Source of the DNA: Chitinophagaceae bacterium
Lineage (GTDB): Bacteria; Bacteroidota; Bacteroidia; Chitinophagales; Chitinophagaceae
Length of the DNA stretch: 64,000 bases
Reading direction: 5' to 3'
Assembly: GCA_016699815.1 (NCBI GenBank)
Contig: CP065012.1
Coordinates: forward strand, 2,232,001-2,296,000
The notes under the pieces: model-generated
Told to the model about the DNA's origin: nothing
Databases searched by the model: none
Seen by the model: only the letters and a program-made list of their open reading frames with translations
Part shown: piece by piece, positions 37,601-46,643 of the stretch
How positions within the stretch are numbered: the stretch's first letter is position 1
Layout: every line of letters starts with the position of its first letter
Made by a program: the position numbers and the translations under genes

Positions 37601-38601
37601 ATCCTATGCCTATGTGGATGCTCTCTTTGACCGATAACAGCCTTGCCGATGTAAACCCTGCTGCGCTTACATTTTATGGCTATAGTAAAGATGAATTTTT
37701 GCAAATGAAAGAAAACGATTTGGTAAAAAGCAGCATTAATTTATTGCAGGTTAAACAACCGGGTAAAGATGAAGCCGGCATTTGGGAGCACAGTAAAAAA
37801 GACGGCACTAATGTTAAAGTAAATATCATTGCACACGATATAATTTATGAAGATAAACCTTGTAAGCTGGTTTTGGCAAATGATGTAACCGATAAAATAG
37901 AAGCCGAAAAAAACCTGCTTAAGTCGCATGAAGAGTTGCGGCAACTGGCTATCCACCTGGAAAACATAAGAGAATCAGAGCGTACCCATATGGCAAGGGA
38001 AATTCATGACGAACTGGGCCAGCAACTTACCGGGTTAAAGATGGATATATCCTGGCTTAATAAAAAAATAAAATCAGAGGATGAAGAAATTAATCAAAAA
38101 ATTAAAGATACCATTTCTTTGATAGACAGAACCGTAGTAACGGTAAGAAGGATTGCCACACAATTGCGCCCCAGTATTTTAGATGACCTTGGCCTTATTG
38201 CCGCAATGGAATGGCAAAGTGAAGATTTTGAAAAAAGGTCGGAAATACCTACTTATTTTTCAGCCAATGTATTAACCTTATTGGTAAAGCCTGAGATTGC
38301 CACCGTGGTTTTTCGTGTTTTTCAGGAATGCCTAACCAATGTACTTAGGCATGCGGCTGCCAACCTGGTAGAAGCAAACTTAATGGTTGACGAAAACAGG
38401 CTTGAACTTACCATAAAAGACAATGGAAAAGGGTTTAACCCATCTGAAATAGAAAGCAAGAAAACGCTTGGGTTACTGGGTATGAAAGAAAGGGTTTTGC
38501 TCATAGGTGGAACTTATCAAATTACCAGCGAGCCCGGAAAGGGAACCTTAGTAAGAATAATTGTACCTTTAGGCGTTCAGCAACAGGTTATCGCATCTTA
38601 A
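34642..38601 (+). CDS. Multi-PAS sensor histidine kinase (NarX/HisKA_3 type)
   Basis: This is a 1,319-aa sensor. Helix 1 (about 12-32) and helix 2 (about 184-204) bracket a ~150-residue four-helix CHASE3-like periplasmic domain. Seven PAS domains follow (approximately 225-340, 365-465, 480-590, 610-725, 735-850, 855-970 and 980-1090). The HisKA_3 dimerisation domain has H-box REIHDELGQQLTGLK (H1122), and the HATPase_c domain has ECLTNVLRHAAA and DNGKGF. HisKA_3 kinases pair with LuxR/NarL-type regulators, and exactly such a gene starts 11 nt downstream. The stimulus is unknown; the many PAS domains suggest redox, oxygen or ligand sensing. Confidence 0.92.
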   Translation: MESKITDARIRVIFIIAFVVISAFLVFTFSNMYKAETSSSSVKSSLDFLLQLERTSIDLNAMEASQNAFAASDDKLLPPYYDNFNKLRRDTTLLAALKFNDAVSNNYQTELLSLLNRKMLHSKEYVEILKLYGADSARSYMDLGRGKMQFDNVISFISQIENNRRFEMEQSNMNLKKYASRISWEFFALVLLFLGILFYSFKTINREFRKWEENDHALRFNASVVQNMSDPVITIDRNYKITNWNKHANELYGYTEDEVIGRHVGELLQSKYTFPTDEIEKTLQTNGNWKGEVEHQHKNGTTIYAEMSISEIKSETGEILGIVEVLRDITERKKLQQELLMLNENLGQQVKVKAAELTAVFERITDAFIALDNNWNYTYLNKMAAIMHNRSEGELEGKNIWTEYPELVGGEFHHYLYLAKETQQPQRVQLYYDKDGKWYEDLIYPTRDGISVYYHDITERREAEIALEKMHERLQYHINNTPMAFIEMDSNPRVIQGNENVEKIFGWTEDELLNNPQSFWELIYKDDISIVQDSITQLVSNSSSKNIFTARSITRQGKIIYCEWYNSVLKDKAGKLIGIMSLVLDITERKKSLEQLELSEKALQISNERFMLVARATNDAVWDWDFSTGTIWGNDSYCEIFDLKDTNEYSFEKFMEHLHPLDREPMINNFRNTLKKRNSLITEEYRLQTAKGNWLTFYNRAYILYNSEGKGYRMLGAMQDITELRKSAKQLTFEKELSDSIINSLPGIFYLMDKKGKIFRWNNNLIKVTGYSYDEIKSMNAVDFFIDKEMAIEKINAVFLIGENSQEAQLVLKNGQWVPYYFTGIAIMYEGEECLMGVGIDISERVKSQKELKKSEENFRMLIEQASDGIFICDRYLQYLDVNTSATVLTGYSKEELLQMNMFDQVITVDPESSDALLMDDLFNGSVVIRERQMRCKDGKIIDVEISAKLLPDGRFQGIVRDITARKAAAEALRLSENKYRLLFTQNPMPMWMLSLTDNSLADVNPAALTFYGYSKDEFLQMKENDLVKSSINLLQVKQPGKDEAGIWEHSKKDGTNVKVNIIAHDIIYEDKPCKLVLANDVTDKIEAEKNLLKSHEELRQLAIHLENIRESERTHMAREIHDELGQQLTGLKMDISWLNKKIKSEDEEINQKIKDTISLIDRTVVTVRRIATQLRPSILDDLGLIAAMEWQSEDFEKRSEIPTYFSANVLTLLVKPEIATVVFRVFQECLTNVLRHAAANLVEANLMVDENRLELTIKDNGKGFNPSEIESKKTLGLLGMKERVLLIGGTYQITSEPGKGTLVRIIVPLGVQQQVIAS

Positions 38602-38612
38602 ACATTGGATAC

Positions 38613-39239
38613 ATGAGGTTTTTAATAGCAGACGATCATACTATAGTTCGTAGAGGGCTTCGGCAAATATTGCTTGAGGGTTTCCCCGATGCAGAAATTG
38701 AGGAAGTACCCGATGCCGAAGAGCTCATAAAAAATACCATACAATCCGACTGGGATATTATTATTAGCGATTTAAGCATGCCCGGAAGAAGTGGCCTTGA
38801 AGCACTGCAACAAATAAAACAAATTAAACCAAAGATCCCTGTGCTTATTTTAAGCATTCACCCTGAAGAGCAATATGCATTGCGTGTGCTGAAAGCAGGT
38901 GCAGCTGGTTATCTAAGTAAAGATTTAGCTCCGGATGAATTGGTAAATGCCGTTAACAGGGTTTTACTGGGCAAAAAATATATTACCGTAAGCATTGCTG
39001 AAAAACTGGCTTCGGTATTGGACCAGGATTCCGACAAACAGCCACATGAATTATTATCCGACAGGGAATTTAGTGTGCTGAAATTGCTGGCTACTGGTAA
39101 ATCGGTATCGGAAATTGCCGAATCAATGTTTTTGAGCGTTACAACTGTAAGCACTTACAGGGCAAGAATAATGGCGAAGATGAACCTAAAAACCAATGCC
39201 GACCTTATTTTATACTCTATTGAACATAAGTTGCTGTAA
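38613..39239 (+). CDS. NarL/LuxR-type response regulator
   Basis: This 208-aa regulator has a receiver domain with an acidic pocket (IADDH), phosphoacceptor D53 (IIISDLSMPG), and Thr/Ser and Lys residues in VLILSIHPE and GYLSKDLAP. A LuxR-type helix-turn-helix follows (LSDREFSVLKLLATGKSVSE to NLKTNADLILYSIEHKLL). It is cotranscribed with the upstream kinase (11 nt) and is its evident partner. Target genes cannot be inferred. Confidence 0.94.
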   Translation: MRFLIADDHTIVRRGLRQILLEGFPDAEIEEVPDAEELIKNTIQSDWDIIISDLSMPGRSGLEALQQIKQIKPKIPVLILSIHPEEQYALRVLKAGAAGYLSKDLAPDELVNAVNRVLLGKKYITVSIAEKLASVLDQDSDKQPHELLSDREFSVLKLLATGKSVSEIAESMFLSVTTVSTYRARIMAKMNLKTNADLILYSIEHKLL

Positions 39240-39369
39240 ATAAGCATATTGTTTGTAGTATTTGTTCTACTCTTAAATCTCAATTTCCACTTTAACTTAT
39301 TGGCTTTCTCTCTACAACTCGTTAAAAATGTTGCAGTTACTTTTGTGGCTGAAAACATTTACCGAGTTA

Positions 39370-39753
39370 ATGAATAATACCATGAGCAGTACGAGGCAGG
39401 CTTTAATAGTTGACAGCGCCGAAGTTGTTGCCAGCCGCCTGCATGATATGTTAGATGAATTAAATTGTTTTGAATCTATTGCCATTGCCGACAATTATTC
39501 AGAAGCAATGCATGAAATAGATACCAATTTACCCGATGTTATTTTACTCGATATTAATTTACCCGATAATAATGGGATTGCTTTATTAAAAAGGATCAAG
39601 GAGTATCACCCTGCTCTTAAAGTAATTGTTCTTACGAATAAAAGCGGGGATAATTACCGCACGCTTTGTGAGCAAATAGGTTCCGATCACTTTATTGATA
39701 AATCCAGGGATTTTGAACATATAACATCCATTATCAAGTCTTATGTAGCCTGA
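39370..39753 (+). CDS. Single-domain response regulator (CheY-like)
   Basis: This protein of about 127 aa consists of a receiver domain only. The phosphoacceptor Asp is in DVILLDINLPD, Thr in VIVLTNKSG and Lys in HFIDKSRD. The usual paired acidic residues after strand 1 are reduced to one (LIVDSAEVV instead of a DD pair), which may weaken magnesium binding and phosphorylation. The first ATG (39328) would add 14 extra residues; ATG 39370 is preferred, with 39382 possible. It lies downstream of the kinase/regulator pair but 130 bp away, so it may be another phosphate acceptor or sink for that kinase. Confidence 0.8.
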   Translation: MNNTMSSTRQALIVDSAEVVASRLHDMLDELNCFESIAIADNYSEAMHEIDTNLPDVILLDINLPDNNGIALLKRIKEYHPALKVIVLTNKSGDNYRTLCEQIGSDHFIDKSRDFEHITSIIKSYVA

Positions 39754-39800
39754 TTTTATTGGCTCCGTTTTAAATCGTTCTAAGAAAAACAAACCATTGT

Positions 39801-39829
39801 AAGCCTGCATGAAGCAGGCTTCTTTTTTT
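39801..39829 (+). terminator. Intrinsic terminator after the receiver gene
   Basis: AAGCCTGC and GCAGGCTT form an 8-bp stem with an ATGAA-type loop, followed by eight T. Confidence 0.8.
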
Positions 39830-39882
39830 TGCGAAAGTATTTTTTACAAAAAAATTATTAATCTTAATTATTAATTAAAAAG

Positions 39883-41664
39883 TTAAACATATATTCTGTC
39901 CACTGCAGATTTAAATTTTTCCATAATTACTCTTCGCTTAAGTTTTAACGTTGGGGTAAGTTCGCCGGTATCAATCGTCCACTCTTCGGGCAGCAATTCA
40001 AATTTTTTCACCTGTTCCACATTATTAAAATATTGGTTAAAGCTTTCTACAATTTCTTTATATAGCTCTAATACCTTTGGGTGGTTTACTGCATCTGTAA
40101 CTGTGGTAAACGATATACCCTTAAGCTGCATCCATTCTTTTAAATTAGGTAATGATGGAACAATTAGTGCACCCACAAACTTCCTATCGGCGCCCACAAC
40201 CATCATTTGTTCAATAAATGCCGACTCCTTCATTTTATTTTCAATGGGTTGCGGCGCTACGTATTTGCCGCCACTGGTTTTAAAGAGTTCTTTTTTACGA
40301 TCGGTAATTTTCAAAAATATACCGTCTTCCATTACCCCAATATCGCCGGTATGTAACCATCCGTTAATAATGGTTTCTGCAGTTAAGTCGGGCCGTTTAT
40401 AATATCCTTGCATTACACTTGGCCCTTTTACACAAATTTCACCATCGGGTTCTAGCTTCACTTGCTGGCCTTTTAACACCGGGCCAACGGTACCAAATTT
40501 TACCTGCTTACGGGTGTTTACACTTATGACCGGGCTGTTTTCCGTGGGTCCATATCCTTCATAAATAGGAATTTTTGCAGCAGTAAAAACCCTTAAAAGC
40601 CTTACCTGGCATGCAGCGCCGCCGGTGATAATAAATTCAATATTATTGCCTAATGCTTCACGCCATTTACTAAATATCAGTTTATTGGCAATGGCAAGTT
40701 GTAATCGGTAACTCATGTTGCCTTTATTGATACTGTCATATTTATTGCCCAATTCAATGGCCCAGTAAAATAATTTCTTTTTTATGCCGGTTAGTTCAGC
40801 GCCTTTTAGCATAATTTTTTCATACACTTTTTCTAAAAGCCTGGGCACTGTACAAAATAATTGCGGTTTTATATCTTTTAAATCTTCACCTATGGTTTCC
40901 AGGCTGTCTGCATAATAAATAGAAATGCCGCTATTAAAATAAATATAAGAAACCATTCTTTCAAAAATATGGTTAAGCGGTAAAAAACTCAGCGCCTTTG
41001 CATGGGTGTGCAAAGGGAAAGGAAAACTTTCAACTGAGTTCATAACATTAGAAACTATATTGTTGTGGCTCAGCATTACACCTTTGGGTTTTCCTGTAGT
41101 GCCCGATGTATAAATAATTGTGGCGCAATGCGAGGGCAAAATTTCCTGCTTGAGTTTTTCTACTTTTTCTAAATCTTCCTGTGAAATATTTTCGAGCAAT
41201 GATTTCCAGGATGTAGCAATACCATCATCATCAAAACTATAAACTTCTTTTAAAGAAGGGGTCTGATGTTGTACGTTATTTACTTTTTCTAAAATATCTT
41301 CTCCGCTTAAAAACACATATTTTACTGCGGCGTCATTAAAAATAAACTCAAGCTCCAATGGGTTTGTGGTAGGATAAATTGGGCATAGCGCAATGCCAAT
41401 TTGCTGGCAGGCAAGGTCAAGAATCAACCACTCTGGCCTGTTGCGGGAAATTAGTGCTACTTTATCCTGGTTTTCCACCGTCATATCATTGCCACTTAAC
41501 CCCAGTTTCATTAGCCCTGCGCTTAGCCTGTTTACAAGTCCGGAAACGTCTTGTGTGCTTAATGGCGCCCATTTCCCATTCACTTTACTGGTGAGCATAT
41601 CTGCTTTGGGAAAGTTTTTTAACTGAAAATAAAAAAAATCAAAAAGCCTGGTTACTTCATTCAT
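39883..41664 (-). CDS. fadD: Long-chain acyl-CoA synthetase (AMP-dependent)
   Basis: This 593-aa adenylate-forming enzyme activates long-chain fatty acids to acyl-CoA. Motifs: P-loop-like YTSGTTGKPKGV (about 190), YEGYGPTENSPV, LHTGDIGVMEDGIFLKITDR (hinge), and the C-terminal catalytic Lys region LTPTLKLKRRVI. The family is the eukaryote-like FAA1/FadD group common in Bacteroidota. No signal peptide; probably membrane-associated through substrate handling. It stands alone. Confidence 0.92.
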   Translation of the reverse strand: MNEVTRLFDFFYFQLKNFPKADMLTSKVNGKWAPLSTQDVSGLVNRLSAGLMKLGLSGNDMTVENQDKVALISRNRPEWLILDLACQQIGIALCPIYPTTNPLELEFIFNDAAVKYVFLSGEDILEKVNNVQHQTPSLKEVYSFDDDGIATSWKSLLENISQEDLEKVEKLKQEILPSHCATIIYTSGTTGKPKGVMLSHNNIVSNVMNSVESFPFPLHTHAKALSFLPLNHIFERMVSYIYFNSGISIYYADSLETIGEDLKDIKPQLFCTVPRLLEKVYEKIMLKGAELTGIKKKLFYWAIELGNKYDSINKGNMSYRLQLAIANKLIFSKWREALGNNIEFIITGGAACQVRLLRVFTAAKIPIYEGYGPTENSPVISVNTRKQVKFGTVGPVLKGQQVKLEPDGEICVKGPSVMQGYYKRPDLTAETIINGWLHTGDIGVMEDGIFLKITDRKKELFKTSGGKYVAPQPIENKMKESAFIEQMMVVGADRKFVGALIVPSLPNLKEWMQLKGISFTTVTDAVNHPKVLELYKEIVESFNQYFNNVEQVKKFELLPEEWTIDTGELTPTLKLKRRVIMEKFKSAVDRIYV

Positions 41665-41698
41665 AAGAAATTATATAGCAACTAAGATAATAAAAAAA

Positions 41699-41730
41699 AA
41701 GCCACCCTTTTCAGGATGGACTTTTTTATT
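41699..41730 (-). terminator. Intrinsic terminator of the YceI gene
   Basis: On the minus strand AGTCCATCC and GGGTGGCT pair (one bulge) around TGAAAA, followed by eight T. It lies 20 nt past the YceI stop. Confidence 0.65.
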
Positions 41731-41749
41731 TAACCCTTAAAACTAAAAA

Positions 41750-42415
41750 CTAATTTTTACTTGCACTTAGGGTAAGTTGTATGTTTACTTCCTTGTTTAT
41801 GATCCAGTCTTTGGGGTTTCCCGGGCCTTTATAATTTATTCCCCAGCGGGTACGGTCTATATTAAAATTGGCAAAAGCGCTTGCGGAATTTGCATCAATG
41901 GTAACTTTTGCCGGGAAGCTTATGTTTACGGTACTGTCTTTTATAGTTAGGTTACCTTTAATAATATTTGTAGCATTTTCCAGCACCGAGGTTTTGCCAG
42001 CAGAACTATCAACTACAAAAGGCGCTACAGAAGTAATTTCAAATTTTGCAGTAGGGTATTTTGCAGCATCAAAAAAGTCGGGACTTTTTAAATGACCTTC
42101 AAGTTTGGCCTTATCGGCGCCGTCTTTAATATCGGTATCGGTTAAAGAAGTTATGTCTATTACAAAAGAACCGCCGGTTAATACATTGTTTGCGGCATAC
42201 AATTTTCCATCTTTTAATTTAAAAGTACCGGTATGGTGCTGCGTGGGTTTGCTGCCCGTCCAGGTAATGATACTAGCCGAGTCCAGAGAATAGTTTTCAC
42301 CAGAAACCTGAACAGATTCCTGCTTTTCTGCAGTTTCCACTGTATCTGCTTTTTGGCTGTTTTTGCAAGTGGTAAAAAGAGTAATGGCAGTAATTAAGAG
42401 AAAGGAATTTTTCAT
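41750..42415 (-). CDS. YceI family lipoprotein
   Basis: This 221-aa protein has a lipoprotein-type signal (LLITAITLFTTC, Cys 17). The body is a YceI lipocalin-like barrel: SIITWTGSKPTQHHTGTFKL, GSFVIDITSLTDTDI, HLKSPDFFDAAKYPTAKFEI, FNIDRTRWGINY. YceI proteins bind isoprenoid-like lipids in the periplasm. A terminator follows directly. Upstream is a TPR gene on the same strand, 51 bp away. Confidence 0.9.
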   Translation of the reverse strand: MKNSFLLITAITLFTTCKNSQKADTVETAEKQESVQVSGENYSLDSASIITWTGSKPTQHHTGTFKLKDGKLYAANNVLTGGSFVIDITSLTDTDIKDGADKAKLEGHLKSPDFFDAAKYPTAKFEITSVAPFVVDSSAGKTSVLENATNIIKGNLTIKDSTVNISFPAKVTIDANSASAFANFNIDRTRWGINYKGPGNPKDWIINKEVNIQLTLSASKN

Positions 42416-42466
42416 AATAAGTGTTAGCTGTACAAAAGTAAAGATAAACTTTGAGCTGAAAAATTA

Positions 42467-43462
42467 TTAATGGTAATATTGCCCGTTGGGGATTTTAAAT
42501 ACCCTGGACTTTTGAAAGTTATAAAAGGTTTTACTTTCATCGGCATGGGTATTGGTCCAGTTTTGGTAAGCAGGCAGGCTTTGAACGGTGCCAAATAGCC
42601 ATTGGTTGTAAGCATCAAATAAACCTTCTCTCAAAAGCTGTTGCTGGTATTCAAATAAACGGTAAGGAAAATTTTTGCTGTTGGCAAACCAGTCTAATAC
42701 AAACCTTGCCCTTATCATTGCAAGTGAAGAGGTATTAATACCCGTTGATGCCAATGCAGATTGCTTGTTCATGCATTGCAGGTATTGTATTACAAAAGGA
42801 TTTTTATTGGTATTGCCCAGTTCAATATTGGCCTGCTTGAATAATTGCTTGTAGCCGTCTAATAAAAGCTGTTTAATTTCGGGTGCATTTGGCCCAAATG
42901 GATCCATATTGATAAAAATTTCGGCATATAATAATCCCCACACGGTATTACCGGTATAGTAATAGTAACGTGATGCATTAAAATAATTACGGCTGTAAGA
43001 AGGCTCTGCTTCTATGCCTTTTTCCCAATTTTTAATAGCCTCTTTACTTTGCAGCCTCCATTGTACTTCTCCCAGGTCGTTAAACAATATCCCGCTTTGC
43101 GGAAATTTTTTTAATCCTTTCCGGTACATTTTTTCGGCATCTTCCGGCCGGCCAGATTGCCGGTATATACTTCCGGCTATTTGAAAAGACTGGTCATCGG
43201 CCTGCGGCATTTCCAAAACGGGCTTTAAAGTTTCTAAAGCTTTATCATAGTCGCCCTTGTAATATAAATTTAAGGAGAGGTCTTTTAATACGGCAATATT
43301 TTGCGGTTCCATTTGCACCGCCCGGTTTAATACCAAAATAGCATTGGCATAATCGCCCTGGCGCATAAAATTTTTTGCGGTTTCCTGCAGTTCAGTTACG
43401 GGTTGGCTATAAACTAAGGAAAAACCCAGTTGTAATACTATTACGAGTAACAGTTTTTTCAT
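42467..43462 (-). CDS. Periplasmic TPR protein
   Basis: This 331-aa protein has a signal peptide (LLLVIVLQLGFSLVYSQ) and at least four TPR-like repeats in the first half (GDYANAILVLNRAVQMEPQN, GDYDKALETLKPVLEMPQAD, GRPEDAEKMYRKGLKKFPQS). The second half is helical with no known domain. It is probably a scaffold in the periplasm or outer membrane. Function unknown. Confidence 0.8.
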   Translation of the reverse strand: MKKLLLVIVLQLGFSLVYSQPVTELQETAKNFMRQGDYANAILVLNRAVQMEPQNIAVLKDLSLNLYYKGDYDKALETLKPVLEMPQADDQSFQIAGSIYRQSGRPEDAEKMYRKGLKKFPQSGILFNDLGEVQWRLQSKEAIKNWEKGIEAEPSYSRNYFNASRYYYYTGNTVWGLLYAEIFINMDPFGPNAPEIKQLLLDGYKQLFKQANIELGNTNKNPFVIQYLQCMNKQSALASTGINTSSLAMIRARFVLDWFANSKNFPYRLFEYQQQLLREGLFDAYNQWLFGTVQSLPAYQNWTNTHADESKTFYNFQKSRVFKIPNGQYYH

Positions 43463-43548
43463 TACGAGTAAAGATAAAAACTATTCTTTTAAAAAACCGT
43501 TAATCTAATAAGGCTAATTATTAAGTAATTTTTTTGAATAAATAATTT

Positions 43549-44784
43549 TTAATCAGCATTAATAATATGGGTGAGCAGGCCATCTCTTAATTTGGGTTCA
43601 AACCAGGTGCTTTTTGGGGGCATTACGTCCCCGCTGTCGGCTACAGCAAAAAGCTGTTGCATACTTACCGGGTATAAACTTATGGCCAGTTTCATTTCTC
43701 CGCTATCTACTCTTTTTTCTAATTCTTTTAAACCCCTTATACCGCCTACAAAATCTATTCTTACATCGGTGCGCTGGTCTGTGATGCCCAGTAATGGCGT
43801 AAGTATATGTTCCTGCATGATGCTTACATCCAAAATGCCTATTGGGTCTTGTTTCCATGTTCCCGGTTTTGCCGTAAGTTTATACCATTGCTTTTCCAGG
43901 TATATGCCAAACTGTTGTGGCGCTTCGGGCTTGAAAATTGCCGTTTGGTTTTCTATGGTAAAATTTTGCTCCAGCTTTTGTAAAAAATCCTCAGCGTTTA
44001 ATCCATTTAAATCTTTTATTACACGGTTATAATCCAATATGGCCAATTGGTTTGCAGGAAATAAAGTAGTTAAAAAATAGCCCGCAGCCAGTGGCGCATT
44101 TTTGCCCAATGCTTTACGCACTTTGGCAGCAGATGCTGCCCTGTGGTGGCCATCGGCAATATAACTTACCGGCACCTGGGTTTTAAATAATTGAGTAATG
44201 GATGCAATAGTTGCATCATCATTAATTACCCAAATGCTGTGCGTTACATTATCCTCAGAAATAAAATGATACTGGCAGTTTTTTTCATGCATCCATTTAT
44301 TCAAAAGTTCATCTATTGCCGCTACATTTTTGTATGCTAAAAATACATTTCCTGTTTGTGCGCCAATGGCCATCATGTGGTCAATACGGTCTTTTTCTTT
44401 ATCGGGCCGGGTAAACTCATGTTTTTTAATAAGGCCATTTTCATAATCATTTACACTGCTTACACATACCAGGCCTGCTTGGCTGTGGTTGTTCATTTGC
44501 AGTTTGTACAAATAATAACATGCTTTGCTTTCCTTAAATAAAATTCCCCTGCTTATAAATGCGCTAAGGTTTTCCTTTGCTTTTTCATATACCTGAGCAC
44601 TGTGGGTGTCAATATCTGCAGCAAGGTCAATTTCGCTTTTGGTAATATGCAAAAATGAATTGGGGTTACCCTGTGCTTCAACTTTTGCTTCTTTGCTGTT
44701 CAGTACATCATAAGGCCTGGAGGCTACCGATTTGGCAACCTGTACTTCGGGCCTTAATCCTTTAAACGGGGCGATAGTAATCAT
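43549..44784 (-). CDS. DUF1015 family protein
   Basis: This 411-aa protein opens with IAPFKGLRPEVQVAKSVASR, followed by PYDVLNSKEAK, ending in ISLYPVSMQQLFAVADSGDV and PPKSTWFEPKLRDGLL, all hallmarks of DUF1015. YIADGHHRAASA in the middle resembles an active-site His motif; recent annotation links the family to kinase-like or serine metabolism functions, but that is uncertain. It lies 46 nt downstream of serC on the same strand, a neighbourhood repeatedly seen in Bacteroidota, supporting a link to serine synthesis. Confidence 0.88.
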   Translation of the reverse strand: MITIAPFKGLRPEVQVAKSVASRPYDVLNSKEAKVEAQGNPNSFLHITKSEIDLAADIDTHSAQVYEKAKENLSAFISRGILFKESKACYYLYKLQMNNHSQAGLVCVSSVNDYENGLIKKHEFTRPDKEKDRIDHMMAIGAQTGNVFLAYKNVAAIDELLNKWMHEKNCQYHFISEDNVTHSIWVINDDATIASITQLFKTQVPVSYIADGHHRAASAAKVRKALGKNAPLAAGYFLTTLFPANQLAILDYNRVIKDLNGLNAEDFLQKLEQNFTIENQTAIFKPEAPQQFGIYLEKQWYKLTAKPGTWKQDPIGILDVSIMQEHILTPLLGITDQRTDVRIDFVGGIRGLKELEKRVDSGEMKLAISLYPVSMQQLFAVADSGDVMPPKSTWFEPKLRDGLLTHIINAD

Positions 44785-44830
44785 TATAATGCAAATATAT
44801 TATTGGGCTGTACAGCCCGGTGAAAGAAAT

Positions 44831-45895
44831 CTAATATTTATGTTCAAAATTGTTCATGGCTTTAACCAATACTTCAACGCTCCTGCTTTCAAGTGCATTA
44901 TACAGCGAAGCCCGGAAACCACCAACACTCCTGTGGCCTTTTATACCCACAATACCCAGGGGTTGTAAATATTCTAAAAATTGTGCTTCTGCAGCTTTAT
45001 TATCCATTACAAAACATACGTTCATTTTGCTCCTGTCTTCTTTTGCTGCAGTGCCTTTAAAAATTTTGCTATTGTCTATGGCATTATAAAGCATTTCAGA
45101 TTTTATATTGTTGCGTTTTTCCATTTCTGCTATGCCGCCTTCTGCTTTTAACCAGCGAAGCGTAAGCAGGCAAACAAATACGGCAAAAACAGGAGGTGTA
45201 TTGAGTATACTTTCTTCCGCAATATGGTTGCGGTAGTCCATCATTGTGGGGATGCGGCGTTTTACTTTTCCTAAAATATTTTTGTTTACAATTACAATAT
45301 TTACCCCAGCAGCGCCCATATTCTTTTGTGCTCCTGCATAAATAAGGTCAAACTGGTTAAAGTTTAATTTACGGCTTAAAATATCGCTGCTCATATCAGC
45401 TACCATACTATTGCTGGTAAACGGTATATTTTGCCATTGCGTTCCGTAAATGGTATTATTTGTGGTAATGTGTAAAAATTTTGCATCATTGGGTACGGCA
45501 AAATCTTTTGGAATATAGGAATAGTTTTGGTCTTTAGAGGAACATACTACATCCACTTTGCCAAATAGTGCTGCTTCTTTAATGGCTTTGGCTCCCCATA
45601 CACCTGTATCGGTATAAGCTGCGGTTTCTTTATTATCCAGCAGGTTCATGGGCACCTGCATAAATTGCGTTGAAGCCCCGCCATGTAAAAATAAAACCTC
45701 ATGGTTATCATCAAGGCTCATTAGTTCTTTTACCAATGCCCTTGCTTCTTCCATTAGATCTATAAAACCAGGTGTACGGTGGCCAATCTCTAAAATAGAT
45801 AAGCCGGTATTATTAAAGTTAATAACAGCTGATGCCGCCTGTTGAAACACAGATTGCGGTAATACAGATGGCCCGGCATTAAAATTATGTATCAA
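44831..45895 (-). CDS. serC: Phosphoserine aminotransferase
   Basis: This 354-aa class V PLP aminotransferase has N-terminal FNAGPSVLPQSVF (phosphate/substrate binding), HGGASTQFMQVPMNLL, the PLP Lys in YAGAQKNMGAAG, and C-terminal GHRSVGGFRASLYNA. It converts 3-phosphohydroxypyruvate plus glutamate to phosphoserine. The usual partner serA (3-phosphoglycerate dehydrogenase) is not adjacent in this window. DUF1015 follows in the same direction. Confidence 0.95.
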   Translation of the reverse strand: MIHNFNAGPSVLPQSVFQQAASAVINFNNTGLSILEIGHRTPGFIDLMEEARALVKELMSLDDNHEVLFLHGGASTQFMQVPMNLLDNKETAAYTDTGVWGAKAIKEAALFGKVDVVCSSKDQNYSYIPKDFAVPNDAKFLHITTNNTIYGTQWQNIPFTSNSMVADMSSDILSRKLNFNQFDLIYAGAQKNMGAAGVNIVIVNKNILGKVKRRIPTMMDYRNHIAEESILNTPPVFAVFVCLLTLRWLKAEGGIAEMEKRNNIKSEMLYNAIDNSKIFKGTAAKEDRSKMNVCFVMDNKAAEAQFLEYLQPLGIVGIKGHRSVGGFRASLYNALESRSVEVLVKAMNNFEHKY

Positions 45896-46034
45896 GGAGT
45901 TTATTTTAAGGGCGCAAAGCTACGAAATACCCTGCAAAGCCGGTAGTTCAATTTCCTGCCTGATATAGGCTGGCCTCTAAAGCAGCACAAAATTTTTATT
46001 ACCCTTTTCGAAAAATTAGATAGTTACGTAGTAG

Positions 46035-46042
46035 TAAATTTG
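46035..46042 (+). promoter_or_regulatory. Bacteroidota -7 box before nitroreductase
   Basis: TAAATTTG fits TAnnTTTG, 17 nt upstream of the nitroreductase ATG. No clear -33 element was found. Confidence 0.4.
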
Positions 46043-46059
46043 CCAAAATTTTTTTTTAC

Positions 46060-46638
46060 ATGCAAGCAGCAGCACTCAATGAACTTATACGCAACCGCAG
46101 ATCGGTATTTACAAAGCAATTTGTTGCGGGCAAACCCATAGATGATGAAATAATAAAACAAATACTTTGCAATGCCACCTGGGCGCCCAACCATGGCCAT
46201 GCAGAACCTTGGCAATTCACCGTTTTTTGTGGCGAAGGATTGAAAAAGCTGGCCACTTTTCAAAGTGAGTTTTACAAAAAAAACAGCGGAGAAAATTTTT
46301 TGCAGGGCACCTATGAAAAATTACAGCAAACGCCATTGCTTGCTTCGCATATTATTGCTATTGGCATGAAACGTACCAGCACAGGAAAAATCCCCGAAAT
46401 TGAAGATGTGGAAGCCGTTGCCTGTGCCGTTCAAAATATTTATTTATCGGTTTCGGCTTATGGGCTGGGTGGTTACTGGACAACCGGTGGTGTTACTTAC
46501 AAAGAAGAAGCCAAATCATTTTTTAATTTGACGGCAGAAGATAAATTGCTGGGCTTTTTTTATATTGGCCATGTAGCTGTTCCCTCTGCTCCTGCAAAAA
46601 GAAAATCTATCGAAGAAAAAGTGAATTGGGTTACATAA
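46060..46638 (+). CDS. Nitroreductase family protein (FMN-dependent)
   Basis: This 192-aa flavoprotein has an N-terminal RNRRSVFTKQF phosphate-binding cluster, ATWAPNHGHAEPWQFTV (typical nitroreductase active-site region), AVQNIYLSVSAYGLGGYWTT and a C-terminal GFFYIGHV. It is expected to reduce nitro compounds or quinones with NAD(P)H via FMN. It is most like the YdjA/TdsD subgroup in length. It is convergent with comM, leaving a 5-bp gap. Confidence 0.9.
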   Translation: MQAAALNELIRNRRSVFTKQFVAGKPIDDEIIKQILCNATWAPNHGHAEPWQFTVFCGEGLKKLATFQSEFYKKNSGENFLQGTYEKLQQTPLLASHIIAIGMKRTSTGKIPEIEDVEAVACAVQNIYLSVSAYGLGGYWTTGGVTYKEEAKSFFNLTAEDKLLGFFYIGHVAVPSAPAKRKSIEEKVNWVT

Positions 46639-46643
46639 AAAAT

